Source: Sphingobacterium puteale (lineage in GTDB: Bacteria > Bacteroidota > Bacteroidia > Sphingobacteriales > Sphingobacteriaceae). Taken from it: DNA of 64,000 nt. Within the stretch, counting starts at the first letter, position 1. Every line of letters starts with the position of its first letter. Shown here piece after piece: positions 35,373 through 44,087 of the stretch. Location: positions 1-64,000 of the forward strand of contig NZ_RBWS01000010.1 in the NCBI RefSeq assembly GCF_003627955.1. Reading direction: 5' to 3'. The notes beneath the pieces are model-generated. The model did no database searches. It saw nothing but the letters and a program-made list of their open reading frames with translations, and was not told the origin of the DNA. The translations under genes were made by a program, and so were the position numbers.

Positions 35373-37031
35373 ATGGCCATACAACGCTATTTACAGATCC
35401 ATCCGATGGATAATGTCCTGGTTGCTTTACAGGACTTGGCCGAAGGAACGACAATTGTTTTCGAAGGCAGCGAGTTTACTTTGAAACAAGCCGTTGCGGC
35501 CAAACATAAGTTTACCATTCAGCCGATGAAACGAGATGCCGAAATATTGATGTACGGCGTTTTGGTCGGCAAGCTGAATGCGGATTTAAGTGCTGGTGAA
35601 TTGATTACAACGGAAAATCTACGTCATGCATCCGAAGACTTTAGAATGGGAGACCGCAAGACCGCTTGGGTCAAACCAGATGTCACCGCATTTAAAGACA
35701 AAACATTCAATGGGTTCCACCGCTCAAATGGTACGGTGGGGACAGCGAATTATTGGTTGGTCATTCCATTGGTATTTTGTGAAAACCGGAATGTCCTGAC
35801 GCTTAAAGCGGCTTTCGAAGAAAAGCTGGGCTATAAAGTGAAAGCCAATAATTATATCGCCGAAGTAGAAGACTTAATAGATTTATACAAATCCGGAGCA
35901 GATGTGAACCAGATTCTCGGGCAGGACTTATTGGCCAATCCAACTTCAAATGAACAAGAACGTTTGTTTAAAAACGTTGACGGTATCAAGTTTCTGAATC
36001 ATGAAATGGGCTGCGGGGGTACACGTATGGATTCCGACGCCCTCTGTGGCTTGCTGGCCGGTTATATAACCCATCCAAACGTCGCGGGAGCGACTGTATT
36101 GAGCTTAGGTTGTCAACATGCGCAAGCCTCCATTCTAAAGGCTGAAATCGAGAAAAGAAATCCGGGGTTCGACAGGCCTTTATACATTTTTGAACAGCAA
36201 AAAGAGGGTACGGAGAAAGAACTGATGCAAAAGGCGATCAAAGCGACCTTTGCGGGCATGATGCAGGCGGATAAAAATGAGCGCAAACCAGCCACGTTGG
36301 ATAAATTATGTATTGGCTTGGAATGTGGTGGCTCAGACGGCTTCTCAGGGATCTCTGCCAATCCGGCACTGGGTTTTGTTTCCGATATTCTGGTAACTTT
36401 GGGCGGTTCGGTCATTTTAGCTGAATTTCCGGAACTATGTGGCGTGGAGCAGGAACTTAGTGACCGTTGTGTGGATGAAGCTACTGCGGAGAAATTTATG
36501 AGCTTAATGCGCACCTATAACGCTAAGGCGGAAGCAGATGGTTCGGGCTTCTATATGAATCCCTCTCCGGGCAATATCCGGGATGGCCTGATTACGGATG
36601 CGATCAAATCTGCAGGAGCGGCAAAAAAAGGAGGTACCTCACCGGTAGCAGCCGTAATTGATTATCCCGAACTTGCTAATGGTGCAGGGCTAAACCTACT
36701 ATGTACACCGGGGAATGATGTCGAGAGTACCACTGCGGAAGTTGCTGCAGGAGCGAATATTGTATTATTTACAACAGGCCTGGGCACACCGACAGGAAAC
36801 CCCATTACCCCTGTGGTAAAACTATCGACCAATACCAAAACTTTTGAAAAAATGCCAGATATCATAGATCTCAATTGTGGTACCATTATCGAAGGTACGG
36901 AGAGCATTGAACAGGCTGCGCATCGCATCCTTGATTATGTGATTGAAGTTGCTTCAGGTGAAATTAAACCTAAAGCAGTCTTGTTGGGACAGGATGATTT
37001 TATTCCTTGGCGAAGGGGTGTTTCTTTGTAA
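35373..37031 (+). CDS. Altronate dehydratase (UxaA) family, probable L-fuconate dehydratase
   Basis: A 552-residue protein. An N-terminal SAF domain (about 1-95, QIHPMDNVLVALQDLAEGTT) is joined to the large UxaA domain with conserved Cys/Gly elements NHEMGCGGTRMDSDALCG, LECGGSDGFSGISANPALG, and LLCTPGNDVESTT. Homologous dehydratases remove water from sugar acids such as altronate or galactarate. Given the other enzymes in the locus, L-fuconate is the likely substrate, where other organisms use an enolase-superfamily enzyme. This substrate assignment is inference. Residues 509-552 carry the ending GQDDFIPWRRGVSL. It lies 109 bases upstream of the fucosidase gene. Confidence 0.85.
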   Translation: MAIQRYLQIHPMDNVLVALQDLAEGTTIVFEGSEFTLKQAVAAKHKFTIQPMKRDAEILMYGVLVGKLNADLSAGELITTENLRHASEDFRMGDRKTAWVKPDVTAFKDKTFNGFHRSNGTVGTANYWLVIPLVFCENRNVLTLKAAFEEKLGYKVKANNYIAEVEDLIDLYKSGADVNQILGQDLLANPTSNEQERLFKNVDGIKFLNHEMGCGGTRMDSDALCGLLAGYITHPNVAGATVLSLGCQHAQASILKAEIEKRNPGFDRPLYIFEQQKEGTEKELMQKAIKATFAGMMQADKNERKPATLDKLCIGLECGGSDGFSGISANPALGFVSDILVTLGGSVILAEFPELCGVEQELSDRCVDEATAEKFMSLMRTYNAKAEADGSGFYMNPSPGNIRDGLITDAIKSAGAAKKGGTSPVAAVIDYPELANGAGLNLLCTPGNDVESTTAEVAAGANIVLFTTGLGTPTGNPITPVVKLSTNTKTFEKMPDIIDLNCGTIIEGTESIEQAAHRILDYVIEVASGEIKPKAVLLGQDDFIPWRRGVSL

Positions 37032-37140
37032 ATAACCAAATTATCAAGCATAATGAAATATCCATGTCTTAAAAAAGCACAGACAGCATATAAAATGGTC
37101 CGGATATTCCATATGGCCTTTAAATCATAAATAATTCCAT

Positions 37141-38454
37141 ATGAAACTAAAACATGTCATCTGTAGCCTGGCCCTGCTCATTGGATCCATTTCCTATGGT
37201 TATAGCCAGCAACATTATCAACCAAGCCCTGAAAACCAAAAAAATAGGGAATGGTTTGAACAATCTCGATTCGGAGTCTTTATCCATTGGGGGGTATATA
37301 GTGTGTTGGGGGATGGCGAATGGGTCATGAACAATCAGAATATTAGCCTGGATGAGTATGCGTTGCTGCCTAAATTTTTTAACCCCATTTCTTTTGATGC
37401 AAAACAATGGGCAAAATTATTTAAGCAATCGGGTGCCAAGTACATTACTTTTACAACCAGGCACCATGACGGCTTTTCGATGTGGAATAGTCAAACATCC
37501 GATTACAACATTGTAAAAAAGTCCCCGTTTAAACGTGATATCGTGAAGGAACTGGTGGCGGCCTGCCGTGCAGAAGGGATAAAAGTCATGTTTTATTATT
37601 CATTACTGGATTGGCATCGGAATGATTATTTGCCGGCAGGTAAAACAGGTAGTGGTATTGCAGGGCGTGATTCCACAAAAGGCGATTGGAATCATTATGT
37701 GCAGTTTATGAAAAGTCAGTTGACCGAGCTGCTTACGCAATATGGGCAAATTGACGGAATCTGGTTTGATGGACATTGGGACAAACCAAAGGAGGATTGG
37801 CATCTAAGCGAAATTTATGAATTGATCCACAAGTTGCAGCCGCAATGTTTGGTGGGTAACAATCACCATCTGGCTCCATTTGAAGGAGAGGACTTTCAGA
37901 TGTTTGAACGAGACCTGCCAGGGGAGAACACCACCGGATTTGGAACAAGCGCACATGATGTCGGCAAATTGCCCAAAGAGGTATGTGGCACGATTGCCGG
38001 ATCCTGGGGTTTTGAACTGAAAGACAGGACACGTAAATCGTTCAGAGAGGTCTTGACCTACTTGGTCAAGGCGGCCGGACATGGCTCAAACCTGTTGCTG
38101 AATGTAGGGCCGATGCCGAATGGCGAGATCCAGGACTATCAACAAGATCGCTTAAAAGATCTCGGAAAATGGTTAGCTGTTTATGGTGAGACCATTTATG
38201 GAACCGAAGCCGGGGGAGTCGCACCTACAGATGATTATGCATTGACGCGAAAAGGAAATCAGGTATTCCTGCATATCCTTAAACCCGGGAAAAAAGAATT
38301 AGTTATTGCCAAGCTACCTTATCAGGTGAAGAAGGTGAAGACATTTATTGGCAATAAGGATATTAAATTCAGTAATATAGATCATAGTTTACGATTGGAT
38401 TTGCCTGCGTCAAACGATGAGGCAGATCTGGTTTTAACGCTAACAATTAAATAA
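37141..38454 (+). CDS. Alpha-L-fucosidase, GH29
   Basis: A 437-residue secreted enzyme with a signal peptide ending near SYGYSQQ. The TIM barrel shows WFEQSRFGVFIHWGVYSVLG, TTRHHDGFSMW (His-His pair in the active site), and GIWFDGHWD with the nucleophile Asp210. The C-terminal domain is a short beta sandwich. It releases L-fucose from glycan ends, either in the periplasm or the medium, and so feeds the pathway around it. Its gene ends two bases before the first SDR gene, making tight coupling likely. Confidence 0.93.
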   Translation: MKLKHVICSLALLIGSISYGYSQQHYQPSPENQKNREWFEQSRFGVFIHWGVYSVLGDGEWVMNNQNISLDEYALLPKFFNPISFDAKQWAKLFKQSGAKYITFTTRHHDGFSMWNSQTSDYNIVKKSPFKRDIVKELVAACRAEGIKVMFYYSLLDWHRNDYLPAGKTGSGIAGRDSTKGDWNHYVQFMKSQLTELLTQYGQIDGIWFDGHWDKPKEDWHLSEIYELIHKLQPQCLVGNNHHLAPFEGEDFQMFERDLPGENTTGFGTSAHDVGKLPKEVCGTIAGSWGFELKDRTRKSFREVLTYLVKAAGHGSNLLLNVGPMPNGEIQDYQQDRLKDLGKWLAVYGETIYGTEAGGVAPTDDYALTRKGNQVFLHILKPGKKELVIAKLPYQVKKVKTFIGNKDIKFSNIDHSLRLDLPASNDEADLVLTLTIK

Positions 38455-38456
38455 CA

Positions 38457-39221
38457 ATGGGAAAATTAGAACAGAAAGTAGCTGTTATTACAGGCGGTGG
38501 TAGTGGAATTGGCCGAGCTATCAGTGTGCAATTTGCTGTGGAAGGAGCAAAAGTCCATATTCTGGACTTAAATGAGGAAGGTGGGAATGCTGTAGTGGAG
38601 GAAATTTTGGCTCTGGGAGGACAGGCTGTGTTCAATCGTTGTAATGTGACCGATCAACAAGAAATTGGCACAATAGCTCAAAATATCGGAAAAATTGATA
38701 TTTTAGTGAATAATGCTGGCATTGCCCACGTTGGTAATTTAGAAAATTGTAAATCCGAAGACTTTGAACGCGTTTTTAATGTGAATGTGAAGGGTGCATA
38801 TAATGCATTATATGCGGTTGTGCCGATCATGAAGGCACAGGGAGCAGGGGCTATCCTAAATCTGGCTTCAATCGCGGCATGGGTTGGGATTACGGATCGT
38901 TTCGCCTATTCCATGAGTAAAGGTGCGATCTATGCAATGTCCATGTCTGTAGCACGGGATTATATGGCTTATGGCATTCGGTGCAACAGTATCTCGCCAG
39001 CCCGTGTACACACCCCTTTTGTGGATGGATTTATAGCGAAGAACTATCCCGGTAAAGAAGAGGAAATGTTTGAAAAGTTGTCTGCAAGCCAACCGATAGG
39101 CCGTATGGCACAGCCGGAAGAAATTGCTAAATTAGCACTTTTCCTTTGTAGTGATGATGCAGGTTTTATTACCGGCAATGACTATCCTATTGATGGTGGT
39201 TTTATTAAATTGAATAATTAA
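38457..39221 (+). CDS. SDR oxidoreductase, probable 2-keto-3-deoxy-L-fuconate dehydrogenase
   Basis: A 254-residue classical SDR. The cofactor motif TGGGSGIGRA (about 13-22), the NNAGIA motif, and the catalytic Tyr151/Lys155 of YSMSK are all present. The sequence resembles the 2-keto-3-deoxy-L-fuconate dehydrogenase branch, whose reaction uses NAD+ to give 2,4-diketo-3-deoxy-L-fuconate. In this operon it would be the step after the dehydratase. Starting two bases after the fucosidase stop, it is clearly in the same transcript. Confidence 0.85.
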   Translation: MGKLEQKVAVITGGGSGIGRAISVQFAVEGAKVHILDLNEEGGNAVVEEILALGGQAVFNRCNVTDQQEIGTIAQNIGKIDILVNNAGIAHVGNLENCKSEDFERVFNVNVKGAYNALYAVVPIMKAQGAGAILNLASIAAWVGITDRFAYSMSKGAIYAMSMSVARDYMAYGIRCNSISPARVHTPFVDGFIAKNYPGKEEEMFEKLSASQPIGRMAQPEEIAKLALFLCSDDAGFITGNDYPIDGGFIKLNN

Positions 39222-39258
39222 ATGTTAGATACCATACAAATCTCAAATCTATAAAAAT

Positions 39259-40116
39259 ATGAAATTAATACGTTTTGGAGCCTTCGGCAAAGAGAAAATC
39301 GGAGTTCAGATTGACGGCGTAAATTACGATGTAAGTGCATTTGGTGGTGATTACAATGAGCAGTTCTTTGCAGAGGATGGCTTGGCTCGTTTGGAAGAAT
39401 TCGTCAAAGCAAATGCAGGTAAGCTTATTGAAATACCTCAGGAAGAACGTATCGGAGCACCTTTTGCCCGTCCGTCCAAAATTGTCTGCATCGGATTGAA
39501 CTATATGGATCATGCAAAGGAAACCAATGCCCCAATTCCTGCTGAACCTATTATTTTTATGAAATCTACGACTTCTTTAATAGGACCATACGACAACGTA
39601 ATGATTCCTAAAGATTCTGTAAAGACAGATTGGGAAGTGGAGTTCTGTATTGTGATCGGTAAAAAAGCTTCTTATGTGGAGGAACATGAGGCGCTGGATT
39701 ATGTGGCGGGTTATGTCTTGCACAATGACGTTTCTGAGCGCGAGTACCAGTTGGAACGTGGCGGCACCTGGGATAAAGGAAAAGGTTGTGATACCTTCGC
39801 TCCGATGGGGCCGTTTATGGCAACCAAAGAAGAAATTAAGGATATCAATAATGTGCGCATCTGGTTGAAAGTGAACGGAAAAACCTATCAGGATGGAAAT
39901 ACCAAGGATTTAATTTTTTCGATTGCCCACGTTGTATCGTACGTCTCCAAATTTATGACCCTATTGCCGGGTGACGTGATTTCAACGGGAACACCAGCTG
40001 GTGTGGGCCTTGGTTTCAATCCGCCAATTTATTTAAAAGCAGGTGATGTGATCGAATTGGGAGCAGATGGCCTCGGCGAGTCGCGTCAGACTGTGGTTGC
40101 TTATTCCAAAAATTAA
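39259..40116 (+). CDS. Fumarylacetoacetate hydrolase family, probable 2,4-diketo-3-deoxy-L-fuconate hydrolase
   Basis: A 285-residue FAH-family protein. The core motif KIVCIGLNYMDHAKETN opens the catalytic domain; the metal ligands Glu/Glu/Asp lie in DWEVEFCIVIG and LHNDVSEREYQ; the C-terminal GDVISTGTPAGVGLGFNPPI is diagnostic. FAH-type hydrolases cleave the C-C bond of 2,4-diketo acids, here giving pyruvate and L-lactate. It lies in order after the two oxidation genes of this pathway. It is a likely Mg2+ enzyme in the cytosol. Confidence 0.9.
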   Translation: MKLIRFGAFGKEKIGVQIDGVNYDVSAFGGDYNEQFFAEDGLARLEEFVKANAGKLIEIPQEERIGAPFARPSKIVCIGLNYMDHAKETNAPIPAEPIIFMKSTTSLIGPYDNVMIPKDSVKTDWEVEFCIVIGKKASYVEEHEALDYVAGYVLHNDVSEREYQLERGGTWDKGKGCDTFAPMGPFMATKEEIKDINNVRIWLKVNGKTYQDGNTKDLIFSIAHVVSYVSKFMTLLPGDVISTGTPAGVGLGFNPPIYLKAGDVIELGADGLGESRQTVVAYSKN

Positions 40117-40141
40117 TTTAGCTAATATTTTAGGTTTTATT

Positions 40142-40969
40142 ATGCGTATAGATACCCATCAGCATTTTTGGCAATACGATCCCGTTAGAGACAGTTGGAT
40201 TACCGACGAAATGCAGGCTATCCAACGGGATTTTACGCCCCTGGATATGCAGTTTGTTTTGGAACGAAATGGATTCGCAGGTAGTGTGGCCGTTCAGGCC
40301 GATCAGTCTGACGCGGAGACAAACTACTTGGTGCAGCTATCCAAAAGTTACCCTTTTATCAAGGGTGTTGTCGGTTGGATCGACCTTCAGGCCGAAGATA
40401 TTGAGCAACAGTTGATCAGCTATAAAGAATTGCCGGTAATCAAAGGTTTCCGTCATGTCGTTGAGGGGGAGTTGGATCCGGATTTTTTGATTCGGCCCGC
40501 TGTATTGAAGGGCTTGAAAGCGCTGGCCGCTTTTGGTTACACCTACGATTTATTGATCCGTCCGCGTCATTACGCGGCTACATTACAATGTGTACAGCAG
40601 AATCCGAACCTGCAGTTTGTGCTGGATCATATCGCCAAACCGCCCATTAAATCAAAAGAGTTTGATGACTGGGCCGCGTTTATCGATAAGCTTGCTGCCT
40701 TCCCAAATGTCGTATGTAAAGTGTCCGGACTGGCAACGGAAGCAGATTGGACCGGATGGAAATTGGATGATTTTACACAATATCTCGACCATATTTTTCA
40801 ACGTTTTGGAAAAGACAGGATTATGTTCGGGTCGGACTGGCCGGTATGCCTTTTGGCGGCTTCCTATGAGGAAAGTATTGCAATAGTGGAGGATAAACTG
40901 GGCAGCTTTACAGCATCGGAAAAAAATGCGTTTTGGGCTGAGAATGCTATACGTGTATATAATTTATAA
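40142..40969 (+). CDS. Amidohydrolase 2 family, probable L-fuconolactonase
   Basis: A 275-residue TIM-barrel amidohydrolase. The start is ATG 40142, MRIDTHQHFWQYDPVRDSW, with metal-binding His6 and His8 in the motif DTHQHFW. Later FVLDHIAKPP and FGSDWPVC match the COG3618 lactonase group. The related enzymes hydrolyse L-fucono-1,5-lactone to L-fuconate, the step before the dehydratase. The longer open frame from 40067 overlaps the FAH gene and is rejected. A hairpin terminator follows directly (40976). Confidence 0.9.
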   Translation: MRIDTHQHFWQYDPVRDSWITDEMQAIQRDFTPLDMQFVLERNGFAGSVAVQADQSDAETNYLVQLSKSYPFIKGVVGWIDLQAEDIEQQLISYKELPVIKGFRHVVEGELDPDFLIRPAVLKGLKALAAFGYTYDLLIRPRHYAATLQCVQQNPNLQFVLDHIAKPPIKSKEFDDWAAFIDKLAAFPNVVCKVSGLATEADWTGWKLDDFTQYLDHIFQRFGKDRIMFGSDWPVCLLAASYEESIAIVEDKLGSFTASEKNAFWAENAIRVYNL

Positions 40970-40975
40970 GAAAGA

Positions 40976-41017
40976 AATCAGTATGCATGAAAGGGAAAGA
41001 ATGCATGCTGATTTTTT
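40976..41017 (+). terminator. Intrinsic terminator inside the fucose locus
   Basis: AATCAGTATGCAT pairs with ATGCATGCTGATT (one mismatch) around GAAAGGGAAAGA, followed by TTTTT. It separates the lactonase gene from the second SDR gene, so the latter may be read from its own promoter or from readthrough. Confidence 0.72.
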
Positions 41018-41148
41018 AGACAGCCAAATAACGGGAATAAGTAGCTCGACGTTGTCGACAGAGGTTTTAATCAATAACCAGTGAAACGAGTTTATTGATG
41101 CGGACAGGTTCGAAGCATCAATGAAACACACAATTCAATAAAATTATT

Positions 41149-41940
41149 ATGGATCTTCATTTAAAAGATAAAGTTGTTATTGTTACGGGGGGCGCGAAAG
41201 GGATCGGGCGTGCTGTCGTGCATGCATTGGCCAAAGAGCAAGCTATTCCTGTCATTGTTGGACGTAAGCAGGCCGACAACGAGAAAGTAAGGGAAGAAGT
41301 GAAACAGTTCGGTATTGATGCTTTGTGTATTGAGGCTGAATTGTCCAAACCTGAAGATTGTGAAAAAGCAGTACAAAAGACACTGGAGGTCTATGGTCGT
41401 ATCGATGGTTTGGTGAATAATGCAGGACAAAATGATGGGGTAGGCTTAGCTTCTGGTAACTACGAAAAATTTGTAGCATCACTGCATAAAAACCTGATCC
41501 ATTATTACTTAATGGCGCATCATGCCCTTGACGCGCTGAAAGTATCTAAAGGTAGTATCGTCAATATTTCTTCCAAAACAGGAGAAACCGGACAGGGCAA
41601 TACTTCGGCTTATGCCGCTTCTAATGGTGGACGAAATGCACTGACACGTGAATGGGCGGTAGAACTGTTGCCTTTTTCCATCCGTGTAAACGCTATTGTT
41701 GTTGCCGAATGCGCAACGCCACAATACGATACCTGGATCCAGACCTTACCAAATCCGGAGGAAATATTGAAAAAAATTACTGACCGTATTCCACTGGAAC
41801 ATCGCATGACGACTGCAGAAGAAATCGCGGATACAACCGTATTCTTACTATCTGAAAAGTCAAGCCATACAACAGGACAATTGATCCATGTGGATGGCGG
41901 TTATGTGCATCTGGATCGTTCCATTATCGCGGAGCAATAA
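41149..41940 (+). CDS. SDR oxidoreductase with YxxxN active site, probable L-fucose dehydrogenase
   Basis: A 263-residue SDR. The cofactor motif is TGGAKGIGRA and the NNAGQ motif is intact. The catalytic tetrad Tyr155 is in AYAASNGG, where the usual Lys four residues later is Asn159; the codon AAT is clear. Position in the locus suggests it oxidises L-fucose to the lactone, the first step. Known SDR active sites need Lys to lower the Tyr pKa, so either this clade uses a substitute or the enzyme is impaired. It is preceded by a 131-base gap and has the terminator of 40976 upstream. Confidence 0.8.
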   Translation: MDLHLKDKVVIVTGGAKGIGRAVVHALAKEQAIPVIVGRKQADNEKVREEVKQFGIDALCIEAELSKPEDCEKAVQKTLEVYGRIDGLVNNAGQNDGVGLASGNYEKFVASLHKNLIHYYLMAHHALDALKVSKGSIVNISSKTGETGQGNTSAYAASNGGRNALTREWAVELLPFSIRVNAIVVAECATPQYDTWIQTLPNPEEILKKITDRIPLEHRMTTAEEIADTTVFLLSEKSSHTTGQLIHVDGGYVHLDRSIIAEQ

Positions 41941-41998
41941 TAGGCGAAAATTGAAAAGAGGCACTATCTGTGCTAAAAAAATAGGGCCCTGCCCGTCA

Positions 41999-42027
41999 AG
42001 CCGGAAGAACTACGCTTCCGGCTTTTT
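41999..42027 (+). terminator. Intrinsic terminator at the end of the fucose locus
   Basis: AAGCCGGAAG pairs with CTTCCGGCTT around AACTACG... of six bases, followed by TTTT. It closes the transcript of the second SDR gene. Confidence 0.85.
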
Positions 42028-42451
42028 CTATACCATAAAAAAGAGGCCGATTGCTGATACTAAGAAAATAAGTGAATCGTATGTTTTGTGGTTAACATGT
42101 TGATAATTTTGGTGTTAACAAAAAAGATACAATTTTTTATTTACTTATTTAATTGATTAAGTCTATACTTGTATAACTGATACATATAAACTTAAGACAA
42201 GCTAGAGAGCCTTTTCATTTTTTACTTTTTTGTTTAAACGATTTAGCTAAGAAAGTTAAACAGATCCTGCATAACTGATTGTAAGAAATAAATTCCAGAT
42301 AACGATGAAATGGATGATCCGCTGTCCATATTTAATATTTCAATTTTAGGACCCAATTGGATGTGGTTTTTTATGGAAAACTCCCATCTAACTGATAAAT
42401 TTCATTTAAGCCGTTGAAAATAGACACTCAAAAAATAATTAATTACTGCAT
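42028..42451. other. Long AT-rich spacer before the GH172-like gene
   Basis: This 424-base stretch has no ORF of note. Two GTTAAC palindromes at 42091-42096 and 42114-42119 sit 23 bases apart, each in a TGTTAACA-like context, and could be a regulator site. The rest is AT-rich leader for the gene at 42452; the promoter is not clear. Confidence 0.4.
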
Positions 42452-43600
42452 ATGAAAAGATTCATGTTTGTATGGTGTATAGTCCTATTCGGTTATACAT
42501 CTTTTGCTCAAAATTCAAGTGGATTAAGTAATCTATCCAAACTGTCTAATGCTAAAACCAGGTCGATCAGCCCTGAGAACTTTAGCGGTGGGAAAGGTAA
42601 AGGGGGAATGGCTGTCCCAAATGAAAAGGAGGGAGCGCGTAACCAGGCAAATGCATCTAGGGCTGCCCGTGAATTGGGGGTAGGTTGGAAAGTTAATCCG
42701 TATGTTCATATTGGTGCTGGTGAGACATTTACGCTGGCTGAAATAGATGGCTCGGGAATTATTCAGCACATCTGGATGACACCTACAGGAAACTGGAGCC
42801 AATCCATTATCCGGTTTTATTGGGATGGGGAGACTGAGCCTTCAATTGAAGCTCCTGTCGGTGCCTTTTTTGGGATGGGCTGGAATAAATATGCGCCCTT
42901 AAATTCTTTGGCCATGACCGTCAATCCGGGGAGTGCATTTAACTCGTATTGGCAAATGCCTTTTCGAAAAAAATGTAAAATAACGATGGAGAACGTGAGC
43001 ATTCACCCTATGGTGCTCTATTATCAGGTCAATTATGCCGAGACCGAGGTCGCAAATGATGAGGCCTATTTTCATGCGCAGTATCGGAGATCCCATCCCA
43101 CCGAAGGTTCTTTACACACCATTTTGGATGGTGTCAAAGGCAAGGGACATTATGTGGGAACCTATTTAGCTGTGGGAGTTAACAACACTGGCTGGTGGGG
43201 CGAAGGTGAAGTCAAGTTCTTTCTCGATGGCGATAAAGAGTTTGCGACGATTGTGACGACAGGGCTGGAAGATTATTTTTGTGGATCATACAATTTTGAA
43301 AATAAAGAAACCCGACGTTATCAGGAATTTACTACCCCTTATGCTGGGCTACATCAGGTCATTCGGCCAGATGGGATATATGATTCTCAGCAGCGATTTG
43401 GTATGTATCGATGGCATATTCTTGACCCTGTACGTTTTGATGGCGACTTAAAGGTGACCGTTCAAGATCTGGGCTGGCGCTCTGAAGACCGATATCTACC
43501 ACAGAAATCTGATATTATTTCGGTAGCCTACTGGTACCAAACAGAACCCCATGGGAAATTTAAGCCGCTTCCAGGAAAGAATGGGATAGAAATCAACTGA
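42452..43600 (+). CDS. DUF2961 (GH172-like) secreted glycoside hydrolase
   Basis: A 382-residue protein with a signal peptide (MKRFMFVWCIVLFGYTSFAQ). It belongs to the DUF2961 family, whose characterised members make up GH172 (difructose dianhydride I synthase/alpha-fructofuranosidase and D-arabinofuranosidase). Visible landmarks are GIIQHIWMTPTGNW, IRFYWDGETEPSIEAPVGAF and GLEDYFCGSYNF; the conserved Asp/Glu in WDGE and GLEDYF are likely catalytic residues. The true substrate cannot be read from the sequence. It lies after the fucose locus but with its own long leader, and no transporter is adjacent. Confidence 0.85.
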   Translation: MKRFMFVWCIVLFGYTSFAQNSSGLSNLSKLSNAKTRSISPENFSGGKGKGGMAVPNEKEGARNQANASRAARELGVGWKVNPYVHIGAGETFTLAEIDGSGIIQHIWMTPTGNWSQSIIRFYWDGETEPSIEAPVGAFFGMGWNKYAPLNSLAMTVNPGSAFNSYWQMPFRKKCKITMENVSIHPMVLYYQVNYAETEVANDEAYFHAQYRRSHPTEGSLHTILDGVKGKGHYVGTYLAVGVNNTGWWGEGEVKFFLDGDKEFATIVTTGLEDYFCGSYNFENKETRRYQEFTTPYAGLHQVIRPDGIYDSQQRFGMYRWHILDPVRFDGDLKVTVQDLGWRSEDRYLPQKSDIISVAYWYQTEPHGKFKPLPGKNGIEIN

Positions 43601-43680
43601 GTTGCCCTCCTTCTGCCAGGGTAATGATAAGGAGTCCGACTTGACCCAAAGAATTTTGGGTATAAAGCTGTTTAAACAAA

Positions 43681-43709
43681 AAAAGCCTGCTCAAATGAAC
43701 AGGCTTTTT
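43681..43709 (+). terminator. Intrinsic terminator after the GH172-like gene
   Basis: AAAAGCCTG pairs with CAGGCTTTT around CTCAAATGAA, followed by TC. A smaller hairpin CCCAAA/TTTGGG lies at about 43645-43660. Confidence 0.75.
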
Positions 43710-43712
43710 CTG

Positions 43713-43785
43713 TGGTGCCACCTGGGTTCGAACCAGGGACACAAGGATTTTCAGTCCTTTGCTCTACCAGCTGAGCTATGGCACC
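43713..43785 (-). tRNA. tRNA-Phe (GAA)
   Basis: The minus strand gives a full cloverleaf: acceptor GGTGCCA with TGGCACC, D-arm AGCTCAGCTGGTAGAGC, anticodon stem-loop AAGGA-CTGAAAA-TCCTT (anticodon GAA), and TTCGAAC T-loop. The 3' CCA is not encoded. It is identical to the copy at 43828 and is separated from it by 42 bases. Confidence 0.95.
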
Positions 43786-43827
43786 AGTTGACCTTTTATT
43801 TAAATCTGTGATCATCAGATTGAAGCG

Positions 43828-43900
43828 TGGTGCCACCTGGGTTCGAACCAGGGACACAAGGATTTTCAGTCCTTTGCTCTACCAGCTGAGCTATGGCACC
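43828..43900 (-). tRNA. tRNA-Phe (GAA), identical second copy
   Basis: Exactly the same sequence as the copy at 43713, including the GAA anticodon. It is transcribed first of the pair because both are on the minus strand. Confidence 0.95.
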
Positions 43901-44062
43901 GCTTTCTGCTATGGGTTTGTTCCCCTATTGCGATGCAAATATAGTGTGATAATTTGAATTCTAAAATTTTTATGTAGATTATTTTTCCTCTTTTTTCGAA
44001 AGTGTTGATTTTGATCGAGATAAAATTACAAGAAACTAACATAGAGAAAAAGGAATAAGCTG

Positions 44063-44070
44063 TATCTTTG
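44063..44070 (+). promoter_or_regulatory. -7 promoter element of mnmA
   Basis: TATCTTTG matches TAnnTTTG, 17 bases before the mnmA start codon, so the leader is very short and lacks an SD site. Confidence 0.6.
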
Positions 44071-44087
44071 CATTTCAATAAATAGCG

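Noticed and set aside
43713..43900. Two identical tRNA-Phe genes considered as an integration site duplication
   Set aside because: Both copies are complete with identical arms, and there is no integrase or element between them. A simple tandem gene duplication explains it.
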